From: Sphingobacteriales bacterium
GTDB taxonomy: Bacteria; Bacteroidota; Bacteroidia; Chitinophagales; JADIYW01
Reading direction: 5' to 3'
Assembly: GCA_016699615.1 (NCBI GenBank)
Contig: CP064984.1
Coordinates: forward strand, 1,240,001-1,304,000
Length of the DNA: 64,000 nt
Both the position numbers and the translations under genes were made by a program. Under the pieces are notes generated by a model that made no database searches, was not told where the DNA came from, and saw only the letters and a program-made list of their open reading frames with translations. Of the stretch, positions 27,054-34,360 are shown in pieces; position 1 is the first letter of the stretch; every line of letters starts with the position of its first letter.

Positions 27054-27380
27054 ATGAATGATTTTTATAAAAGTGTCTTTGTTGTTGTAAAAAAAATCCC
27101 ATATGGCAAAGTGTGCACCTATGGTGATATTGCAGAATACATTGGTGCAAAATCAGCATCAAGAATGGTTGGGTATGCCATGAATCTATCTCATCAGTTT
27201 GATGCTAATATTCCAGCACATAGAGTAGTGAATAGAAATGGTCTGCTTACAGGAAAATATCACTTTGGTGCACCAACAATTATGCAACAATTGCTAGAAA
27301 GTGAAGGATTTATTATTCAGAATGACAAAATAATTAACTTTGAAGAAAACAGATGGTATCCACTAAAAGAATTAAAATAA
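27054..27380 (+). CDS. alkyltransferase-like (MGMT-family) protein without catalytic Cys
   Basis: 108 aa, only the DNA-binding/active-site domain of O6-methylguanine methyltransferase: IPYGKVCTYGDIAEYIG, ASRMVGYAMN (the Arg finger), then PAHRVVNRNGLLTGKYHFG. The reactive Cys of the PCHRV motif is Ala here. This marks it as an ATL (Atl1/YbaZ type), which binds alkylated guanine and flags it for nucleotide excision repair instead of repairing it. The widespread bacterial form has Trp (PWHRV); Ala is less usual. The 3' end overlaps the next gene by 28 bp. Confidence 0.93.
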   Translation: MNDFYKSVFVVVKKIPYGKVCTYGDIAEYIGAKSASRMVGYAMNLSHQFDANIPAHRVVNRNGLLTGKYHFGAPTIMQQLLESEGFIIQNDKIINFEENRWYPLKELK

Positions 27381-28441
27381 TATTGTTTCTTGTTGTTGTC
27401 TTGTTGTACAACAAATCTATATCCAATTCATTTGCTGTTTGGCAAGGTTTTGAGCATCAGTGGAAATACAATCATAGATTGAATAGAATTGGAGATTATA
27501 TTGCACAATCTAACACACCAACAGACCAAAAAAAATACTTTTCTAGTGTACATACTGGAGCAACTGGCTTAGGAAAAGATTCTGCTGTTTTTAAATCCTA
27601 TTTTTCAACTATAAAAACAGATCTAATTGATTATTCTCCTGGTGTAGAAACATTCACCATACAAGGCAAACAAGCCAAATATTATGAATTTACCAGAATT
27701 GTTTTTGTACCAATAACAAATATAAATCATCAAAAAAATGTCACAGCAATACTCAATGGTTTTGATATCGTTTCAAATTCAGGCGCAGATAAAATTCAGA
27801 TGTTAAATCTAGAAGTTACAGATGTAGAACAATGTCAAAAACCAGATACATTAAGATTTAAGATAAAAATTGCTTTAGTATTCAATTGTACTTCTTTTGA
27901 GTGTAATAGACTGAATAAAAAAATTGATTATACCATTACTTTAAGGTACTTGCTACTAGGCGCCAAACCACAAAATATACATGCTAGCATTATTCCATAT
28001 CACTACAAACTAAACTGGACTAAAAATGAATTTTTATCTCCAACTAAGTATCAAAAAACTATTCCTACTCAAAATCAATTTGATGGTGGATTTTTGGCAT
28101 ATAAGCACATCAATATTATTCTGAATACAGACCACTGGTTTGTAAGTTTTGCAAATGCCATTACAAACACAACATACAATAAAGCACAAAAAAACATAGT
28201 GTACAATACAACTTCGTATTTTAAACAATGGGAAAAAGGCATGCAGAAAACATCAACTCAATCTAAGTTTTCTTCAGCAAAAGCAGGCTGGGGCATTATT
28301 ACAGGAAGTTTAGTATTGATAGAGCTAAAGCAAGCCCAAATTAATAACTATGTACAAGATGGTTGTATTTTTTGGAATGGAAAAAACAAAAGACCAAATA
28401 CAAATGAGTGTGTTAATCTAAATCAAATAGAAATTATATAA
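27353..28441 (+). CDS. secreted protein of unknown function
   Basis: 362 aa with a signal peptide (MVSTKRIKIILFLVVVLLYNK...). The start lies within the end of the ATL gene (28-bp overlap), which implies translational coupling. The remainder is beta-rich with few motifs: QGFEHQWKYNHRLNRIGDYI after the signal, TFTIQGKQAKYYEF, a Cys pair CTSFECN, HYKLNWTK and DHWFVSFANAITNTTY, ending with DGCIFWNGKNKRPNTNECVN. I do not recognise the family. The stop overlaps the DUF486 start (TAATG). Confidence 0.85.
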   Translation: MVSTKRIKIILFLVVVLLYNKSISNSFAVWQGFEHQWKYNHRLNRIGDYIAQSNTPTDQKKYFSSVHTGATGLGKDSAVFKSYFSTIKTDLIDYSPGVETFTIQGKQAKYYEFTRIVFVPITNINHQKNVTAILNGFDIVSNSGADKIQMLNLEVTDVEQCQKPDTLRFKIKIALVFNCTSFECNRLNKKIDYTITLRYLLLGAKPQNIHASIIPYHYKLNWTKNEFLSPTKYQKTIPTQNQFDGGFLAYKHINIILNTDHWFVSFANAITNTTYNKAQKNIVYNTTSYFKQWEKGMQKTSTQSKFSSAKAGWGIITGSLVLIELKQAQINNYVQDGCIFWNGKNKRPNTNECVNLNQIEII

Positions 28442-28767
28442 TGAAAACTATCGTTCTTCTAATCATTTCTAATACATTTATGACTTATGCATGGTATGGA
28501 CATCTAAAACAAAGCAACCTATCAATGCCCAAAGCAATACTAATCAGTTGGCTAGTTGCGTTTTTTGAATACTGTTTTATGGTACCAGCAAATAAAATTG
28601 GCTATCAGAGTTTTTCTGTTTTTCAATTAAAAATTATACAAGAAGTAGTATCTATTGTTGTATTTGTATTATTTGCCTATTTTATGTTTCAAGAAAAACT
28701 AAAATTGAACTATGGATTAGCATTTTTATGTTTATTGATGGCAGTTTATTTAGTTTTTAAAAAATAA
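28441..28767 (+). CDS. DUF486 (DMT-family) small membrane protein
   Basis: 108 aa, four predicted transmembrane helices. Motifs fit DUF486: SNTFMTYAWYGHLK at the start, ISWLVAFFEYCFMVPANKIGY in the middle and LKIIQEV near helix 3. A drug/metabolite-transporter-like fold is assumed for the family, and a substrate is not known. It is the last gene of the 26286-28767 unit, overlapping its predecessor by one base. Confidence 0.9.
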   Translation: MKTIVLLIISNTFMTYAWYGHLKQSNLSMPKAILISWLVAFFEYCFMVPANKIGYQSFSVFQLKIIQEVVSIVVFVLFAYFMFQEKLKLNYGLAFLCLLMAVYLVFKK

Positions 28768-28802
28768 GATTAATTTAAAGCGACAAATTAAAAGATATTT
28801 AT

Positions 28803-28810
28803 TAACTTTG
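28803..28810 (+). promoter_or_regulatory. promoter -7 element of tRNA-Phe
   Basis: TAACTTTG fits TAnnTTTG and lies 13 bases before the first tRNA base, the expected distance for a very short 5' leader. Confidence 0.7.
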
Positions 28811-28823
28811 CACCCTACAAACT

Positions 28824-28896
28824 GGTACCTTAGCTCAGTTGGTAGAGCAAAGGACTGAAAATCCTTGTGTCCCTGGTTCGATTCCTGGAGGTACCA
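28824..28896 (+). tRNA. tRNA-Phe (GAA)
   Basis: 73 bases. Acceptor stem GGTACCT/AGGTACC, D arm AGCTCAGTTGGTAGAGC, anticodon stem AAGGACT..AATCCTT-type with GAA anticodon, T arm with GGTTCGATTCC, discriminator A. The CCA end is not encoded (CGC follows). A promoter precedes it and a strong terminator follows 4 bases later, so it is a single-gene unit. Confidence 0.97.
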
Positions 28897-28900
28897 CGCA

Positions 28901-28932
28901 AAAAAAGCTACTCTTAATGAGTAGCTTTTTTT
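28901..28932 (+). terminator. terminator of tRNA-Phe
   Basis: A 13-bp stem AAAAAAGCTACTC/GAGTAGCTTTTTT with a 5-base loop and T-run. Confidence 0.88.
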
Positions 28933-28953
28933 ATTTTTTCCATTTGTTATAAA

Positions 28954-29034
28954 TTAATTTGGACACATGTGGCTACAATTAATGCCGCAGGGCAAGGTGT
29001 CTACAGTGACTCAGCTACAAAAACAGTACCTTAG
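28954..29034 (+). pseudogene. fibronectin type III gene remnant (3' end only)
   Basis: Between two terminators a short open stretch reads IWTHVATINAAGQGVYSDSA, then TKTVP and TAG (29032-29034). This is the last strands and end of a fibronectin type III domain (pattern V.A.NAAG.G.YS). It has no start codon of its own; the rest of the gene is missing. The local base composition is less AT-rich than the surroundings. It appears to be debris of a large secreted protein next to the tRNA-Phe 3' end. Confidence 0.6.
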
Positions 29035-29053
29035 TATTTATTAGCTTCTTAAT

Positions 29054-29085
29054 AAAAAACGCTCCAATAAATGGAGCGTTTTTTT
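29054..29085. terminator. bidirectional terminator
   Basis: Perfect stem CGCTCCA/TGGAGCG (29060-29066 with 29072-29078), flanked by A6 and T-run that extend the stem. It lies after the FnIII remnant (+) and after the DUF5689 lipoprotein gene (-). Confidence 0.85.
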
Positions 29086-29108
29086 ATGTATTATATTATA
29101 ATATTATC

Positions 29109-30449
29109 TTATTCAAAATAACTCACGCTTACATCATCAATATTATACTGAGTTGTATTTCCAGGATCACCACCTGTGTATCTAAATGCAATATATATAT
29201 TACCAGAAATACTATTTAATGATATTGGTGTTGCCGCAGACCAAGCTGTTGTAACGTTTGGAACACTGCCTAATACATTCCATGTAGCTGTTGATGGATT
29301 TCCACTACCAGAATAGTCTGAAGAATATAATACCTCTAAGATTGTAGCGCCTGCAGGTTGATATATATTTGTTCTAAAGTTTAATGTTTCTCCTGTAGAA
29401 CCATCTAAATTAATAGACGGTGTTATAAGCCATGCAACATTTGATGTTTGTCCTGAATTATAAGCACTTACGCGGGCATTTTTGTTAGTAGACGATCCTG
29501 TTCCATACCAATATTTTGTTCCTGCCGTTGAGAAGTTTGTCCAACCTGAAATAGCTAAATTTCCAGATGTAGATACTCCATTAAAGTTTTCAGAAAATAA
29601 AACTACTTCTACTGGTACTGCAGGACATGTTGTTGTAGATGTCGCTACTTCATTAATATCTCTTATTGCAAATTGTTTATCTGTTCTATAAACGCTATAT
29701 ATGCCTATAATGCTTACCTTTTCGGTTGCTGCTGGTGTGTTTGTATTAGCAAAAGTAGAGAAATTACTTGTTCTTACTAAAAATTCATTTCCTTCACAAT
29801 CTAAAATTGTTCTACTTAAAGATTGTTCTGTTACAATATTTGCATAAGGTACTCCAGCAGAAGCATCATCAAAAGAAACAGGATCTAATTCTATTAAAAT
29901 AGATTGGTCTGTAGTTAAATTTAATTGTGCAAAACTGCTTATCTTTCTTGGTACAATTGGTGTAACCATTGGTCCTTTTACAATATAATTGTTTACTAAT
30001 GCACTTTGTATTTCGCCTACCGAAGGTTGTGCTCCTGTATAATCTATATAACCACCTAATTGCTTATTGTTGCCATATTGACCTAATACTAAACCATTAC
30101 ACTTTATATAAACTTTTCTACCAACAGGATAGTCTGTATATAAGCCAGATTTGTTTACTAAAACTGGAATAGCTCCTGTTGAGTCTTGTATTATAAATTG
30201 CTTATAGAAATTACCTGTTCTGTCATCAGCAGTTACTACGCCACCAATAATAATATCATCTGTTACCGTAATTGGATTGCCACTTGTAAACAATGATCTT
30301 AATTCTGCTATTGTAGTATTGGCAATATTTGGATCTGTAATTTCGTGTGGTGGTTCATCAAAATTATCTTTTTTACATGATGTAATAGATAATGTAGTCA
30401 ATAAAGCTATTGACATTAAAATACGATTGATTGTTGTAATCTTTATCAT
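29109..30449 (-). CDS. DUF5689 lipoprotein with C-terminal choice-of-anchor/DUF5017-like domain
   Basis: 446 aa. Lipobox ITSC (Cys about residue 25). Residues ~45-270 form a DUF5689 region with an OB-fold-like look: TIAELRSLF, IIIGGVVTADDRTGNFYKQ, FIIQDSTGAIPVLV, DYPVGRKVYIKCNGLVLGQY, FAIRDINEVA. Residues ~285-446 form a jelly-roll-like domain: FSENFNGVSTSGN, WLITPSINLDG, IYIAFRYTGGDPGNTTQYNIDDVSV. It lies 29 bases downstream of the TonB-dependent receptor. Such receptor-lipoprotein pairs take up a substrate at the outer membrane. Here it is the probable surface substrate-binding partner. Confidence 0.88.
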   Translation of the reverse strand: MIKITTINRILMSIALLTTLSITSCKKDNFDEPPHEITDPNIANTTIAELRSLFTSGNPITVTDDIIIGGVVTADDRTGNFYKQFIIQDSTGAIPVLVNKSGLYTDYPVGRKVYIKCNGLVLGQYGNNKQLGGYIDYTGAQPSVGEIQSALVNNYIVKGPMVTPIVPRKISSFAQLNLTTDQSILIELDPVSFDDASAGVPYANIVTEQSLSRTILDCEGNEFLVRTSNFSTFANTNTPAATEKVSIIGIYSVYRTDKQFAIRDINEVATSTTTCPAVPVEVVLFSENFNGVSTSGNLAISGWTNFSTAGTKYWYGTGSSTNKNARVSAYNSGQTSNVAWLITPSINLDGSTGETLNFRTNIYQPAGATILEVLYSSDYSGSGNPSTATWNVLGSVPNVTTAWSAATPISLNSISGNIYIAFRYTGGDPGNTTQYNIDDVSVSYFE

Positions 30450-30478
30450 GGATTATTATTTGTATTATTTATATTAAA

Positions 30479-33076
30479 TTAGAATCTAAAAATTAAGTTT
30501 AAATAAAAGTTGATACCAAATGCGTATGTATATTTTGTTGGAAACTTATTGGCGTCTTTGTCTGTATAGTCAAAACGCAATTGCTCTCTTCCACTTACAA
30601 TAAATTTCTTATTATTCGTTAGGTTGCTTATTCCACTATTTAATACGATGTAATATTTTCCTGCATTTTTACCATCCATTTTCTTAAATGTAGATTTCAA
30701 TCTCCACGAATAACCACCAGACATATCTAGTGTCCATTGTCCTTTTTTGTTATATCTTTCTTGGTTTACAATGCTATTCCACTGCTCAGATTGGTATGGT
30801 ACTAATTCTACAGCACGTTCTGTACGGTGTGTAGGTGCATATTCTGTATAGAATCTATCAAAGAAATTTACATTCATCCCTAAATACCAATATTTTGGAG
30901 AACGATAGAATAAGCCTAATGTATAGGCTTGTTGTGGTATATTAGGTACATAGAAGTTTTCGCTATAAATTGTTTCGTTTTGTAGAACATTTGGTTGGTT
31001 GTCTATTGTTAACAATCCATTTTGGCGACTTGTGTAATAGAATTTACCTATTGATGCTGCTAATGAAACAGTTAATCCTTTATAAACTTGTACTTCTGTT
31101 CCAAGTTCTCCTCCATAGTGTACTTTATCTATATTTGTTAATGTGTAGCTTGCTAAGCCAAAATAATCATCATCAAAATAGACTAAAATATTAGAGCCGT
31201 TTTTAAAATTCGTATAATAACCACTTGCTCTTAATTTTACTTTTGGTGAAGCCCAAACATAACCACCTTCTATAGAGCCTATCTTTTCACTACCTGGGTT
31301 GTTTGCTATGTTTCTTATACGTGGTGAGATAAATACATTATCCCAAAAAGGTGCTTTTGTTTCATAAGATCCATTCGCATATATATAATGACGCCCATTT
31401 ATTTTATATGTTAACCCTGCTTTTACAGAATAGTTGTTATAAGAAAATACTGTTGATTTTCCTTTAGAGTTATTTACATCTAATCCATTTTGATATTTCC
31501 CTTCGCGCCATTGAGTGGTATTAGAAAATTTTGCTGCTGCAAACCAATCTATGTGCTTAAGTTGTTGGCTTGCTTGTCCCCAAACATCAATTTTATGTAC
31601 TATTGATGAATAGTCGTAGCCATATTTATCTCCAACTTTTACAACGTGATTAGGTTGGTTTACATCAGGATATGTCGATGTAACATTAGTTTCTACAGAA
31701 TCTGTTGTAAAGCTATTTTGATCTAAATAAAAATCACCGCCTAAAAGATCTCTAACTGTTTTATAGTTATTTACTTTAGAATATTGATATTGCACACCTG
31801 CTGTTATGTCTACATTTTTCACTGTAATGTTATAGACAGAATTTAGGTTAAAACGGTTGTAATATTGTACATTATTAGATAAAATATATTTGGAGTTTTT
31901 CCCAGTAACGCTACCACCTTGTCCATCTACATTATTAATAGTAACTGCATCTTGGTTGTTATTTACATCATAGATTCTGTCCCAGTTCACTTGCAATAAA
32001 TCTGGATTCGCTTTCAATTGATTGTACAATTGTTCGCGCATATTTACCTGATCACTATCATTCAGATAACTTGGTAAGTATTTATAATAATCTGGTCTTG
32101 GGTCATCTATATTTTGGTTTCTATCAAAACTTGATACACTTCTTTCGCCAAATGAATATCCTGCAGATGTCATCCAATTAGATTTGTCTGAAGGTTGCCA
32201 CTCATGTGTAAGAATAATTGTTGGTTGATGTCTATATTCTATTCTTGAGTTTCTTATTTTTCCATTTTGATAACCCCAATTAGGATTATAAAAATTTGTG
32301 CCAGCTAAATCATAAGCTTCTTGAGTTGCTGCTGTTGCTTTACCTTGTTTGGTTGGTGTACCAAAAATTGTTAATGCTAAGTTTTGTTTCTTAAAGAATT
32401 TTTGTACTGATGCAAAATAAGATACACTTTGCATAGATGTTCCTTTTATGTAGCCACTTTTTGCCCATCTTCCAAATAATGAGAAAGCAAAACTCCATCC
32501 TTTTTTAGTAATTCCAGAACCATAAGTAACGCCTCCACGCAAATCATAGGTTCTATTTGAAGTACCAAGTGTTATACTTAACTGTTGTCTTTGTTTTCCT
32601 GCACGAGCATCTATTCCATATAATGCACCAATTCCACTATATGCAAAAGTTGATGGTCTTAGGCCTTGTACGCTTTCTCTGTTTCTTGTTACATCATTTA
32701 AGCCTGCCCATAAATTGTATGCACCAAAACCATTATCTATATACTCTGTTGGAATTCCATTTAAATATGTATCAAAATAATCATTATCATATCCTCTTAT
32801 TCTAAAACGTGCTATACCAAATGTAAATGATGCAGCATTTAGAAATGGGTCTCTTCCTGCATTTAATATTGGCGAAACAGATTGATCTGATGCTCCTTCA
32901 TCATTTGTTTCTTCATCTTCTAATGTTACAACAGGTATCACAAATAACTTAGTTGAATCTTGTACTTCAATACTATTATTTGATGTTGTATCTATATTTT
33001 CATCTTGAGCCTTGGTGTCTACTATATTAAATAAAACAAAAAATATTAGTAGTAAGTAAGCAATGTTTTTATTCAT
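30479..33076 (-). CDS. TonB-dependent outer membrane receptor
   Basis: 865 aa. Signal peptide ending about DTKAQ, a linker with acidic residues, a plug domain from about residue 75 (FRIRGYDNDYFDTYLNGIP, FNLWAGLNDV-type AYNLWAGLNDVTRN), then a 22-strand-type barrel rich in alternating aromatic residues and ending FYLNLIFRF with terminal Phe. No N-terminal carboxypeptidase-regulatory-like domain is seen. It imports an unknown substrate using the proton motive force through TonB/ExbBD. First gene of a two-gene operon with the DUF5689 lipoprotein; a promoter lies at 33103-33110. Confidence 0.93.
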   Translation of the reverse strand: MNKNIAYLLLIFFVLFNIVDTKAQDENIDTTSNNSIEVQDSTKLFVIPVVTLEDEETNDEGASDQSVSPILNAGRDPFLNAASFTFGIARFRIRGYDNDYFDTYLNGIPTEYIDNGFGAYNLWAGLNDVTRNRESVQGLRPSTFAYSGIGALYGIDARAGKQRQQLSITLGTSNRTYDLRGGVTYGSGITKKGWSFAFSLFGRWAKSGYIKGTSMQSVSYFASVQKFFKKQNLALTIFGTPTKQGKATAATQEAYDLAGTNFYNPNWGYQNGKIRNSRIEYRHQPTIILTHEWQPSDKSNWMTSAGYSFGERSVSSFDRNQNIDDPRPDYYKYLPSYLNDSDQVNMREQLYNQLKANPDLLQVNWDRIYDVNNNQDAVTINNVDGQGGSVTGKNSKYILSNNVQYYNRFNLNSVYNITVKNVDITAGVQYQYSKVNNYKTVRDLLGGDFYLDQNSFTTDSVETNVTSTYPDVNQPNHVVKVGDKYGYDYSSIVHKIDVWGQASQQLKHIDWFAAAKFSNTTQWREGKYQNGLDVNNSKGKSTVFSYNNYSVKAGLTYKINGRHYIYANGSYETKAPFWDNVFISPRIRNIANNPGSEKIGSIEGGYVWASPKVKLRASGYYTNFKNGSNILVYFDDDYFGLASYTLTNIDKVHYGGELGTEVQVYKGLTVSLAASIGKFYYTSRQNGLLTIDNQPNVLQNETIYSENFYVPNIPQQAYTLGLFYRSPKYWYLGMNVNFFDRFYTEYAPTHRTERAVELVPYQSEQWNSIVNQERYNKKGQWTLDMSGGYSWRLKSTFKKMDGKNAGKYYIVLNSGISNLTNNKKFIVSGREQLRFDYTDKDANKFPTKYTYAFGINFYLNLIFRF

Positions 33077-33102
33077 AAAAGTTGGTATCTTTTTTGATTA
33101 GC

Positions 33103-33110
33103 CAAAGATA
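33103..33110 (-). promoter_or_regulatory. promoter -7 element for the TonB receptor operon
   Basis: TATCTTTG on the minus strand, 26 bases before the start codon; exact TAnnTTTG. The -33 box is not clear in the T-rich upstream sequence. Confidence 0.65.
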
Positions 33111-33230
33111 AGTTAATTTATGTGAATAAAAAAAGTTAAAAAATAAAGCAATTTTTATGTTTATGTGTATTTTTTGACCTAAATAAATGTTTTTAATACT
33201 CAAAATAAAATTATGACATATCTTTATAAA

Positions 33231-34292
33231 ATGATTAATAGAATTCTTATCACTTGTTTTGTTTTGTTTTGTACAATAATTGCTGTTGCCCAAAGTACAA
33301 CAACACAGCCAGCACAATATAAAGTAGTAATTGCTGGTTTTTATAATCTAGAAAACTTATTTGATACCATAAATGATCCAAATACTTATGATGAAGACTT
33401 TACTCCTGATGGTCCGTATCGTTATACAGGAAAAATATATCAAGATAAATTAGAACGACTATCTGATGTTATCTCACAAATTGGCACTGAAGTTTCTCCC
33501 GATGGTTTGGCATTTTGGGGTACTGCAGAAATAGAAAATGTTGATGTTTTGCTAGATTTAGCTGCAATGCCTAAATTGGCAAAAAGAAATTATCAACCTA
33601 TACACTATAATGGTGGCGATCCTAGAGGAATTGACTGTGCATTTATGTATAATCCCAATTATTTTAAACCAATATATTCTAAATCTATTCCTATAAACTT
33701 GTCTTTGGCAGTAAAAGATGGCAAACCAACTAGAGATGTCCTTTGGGTACGCGGTGTACTTACAGGAACAGATACTGTAGATGTTTTTGTTGGGCACTGG
33801 CCATCAAGACGTGGCGGGGAAGCATTAACAGCTCCTATGAGAAACTATGTTGCCAAAATAATCAAACAATATACTGATTCATTAACCCAAATAAGACCTA
33901 ATGCAAAAATATTGGTAATGGGAGATTTGAATGATAACCCTACAGATGAAAGTATAGAAAAATATCTAAAAGGCGTTGATAAAAAAGAAAAAATGGATAA
34001 TTCTAAATTTCTAAATCCATTTATAGATATGTATAAAAAAGGGTATGGTACATTAGCTCATAATGATGCATGGGGATTGTTTGACCAAATTTTATTATCA
34101 AATGCATGGATAGATACAAAACAAGAAGGTTGGTTCTATAAAAGCGCTTATATATTTAAGAAAGATTTTATGGTACAACTTAATGGAAAATACAAAGGAT
34201 ATCCAAAAAGATGTTGGAATTTTAACTTATATAATGCTGGCTATTCTGACCATTTTCCTACATATATTCAGTTATTACAAAAAATAAAATAA
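33231..34292 (+). CDS. secreted endonuclease/exonuclease/phosphatase-family protein
   Basis: 353 aa from ATG 33231; an in-frame ATG at 33213 would add MTYLYK but the compact signal peptide MINRILITCFVLFCTIIAVAQ starts at 33231. EEP (DNase I-like) fold motifs in order: FYNLENLFD, GTAEIENVDVL (metal Glu), GGDPRGIDCAFMY, VFVGHWPSRRGG (catalytic His), MGDLNDNPTD (Asp/Asn), LFDQILLS and YSDHFPTYIQL (terminal Asp-His). It hydrolyses phosphodiester or phosphomonoester bonds outside the cytoplasm. Divergent from the TonB receptor and DUF5689 lipoprotein; together they suggest extracellular nucleic-acid or phosphate use (inference). Confidence 0.92.
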   Translation: MINRILITCFVLFCTIIAVAQSTTTQPAQYKVVIAGFYNLENLFDTINDPNTYDEDFTPDGPYRYTGKIYQDKLERLSDVISQIGTEVSPDGLAFWGTAEIENVDVLLDLAAMPKLAKRNYQPIHYNGGDPRGIDCAFMYNPNYFKPIYSKSIPINLSLAVKDGKPTRDVLWVRGVLTGTDTVDVFVGHWPSRRGGEALTAPMRNYVAKIIKQYTDSLTQIRPNAKILVMGDLNDNPTDESIEKYLKGVDKKEKMDNSKFLNPFIDMYKKGYGTLAHNDAWGLFDQILLSNAWIDTKQEGWFYKSAYIFKKDFMVQLNGKYKGYPKRCWNFNLYNAGYSDHFPTYIQLLQKIK

Positions 34293-34360
34293 AAAAAGTT
34301 AGCTTAAATACTTGATTTATTAGTTCTAGAATTTTATCTTCGTATAAAAATAAATTGCTT

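Noticed and set aside
28824..29100. Integrated mobile element at tRNA-Phe
   Set aside because: No integrase, direct repeat of the tRNA end or mobile gene is visible; only a gene remnant is supported.
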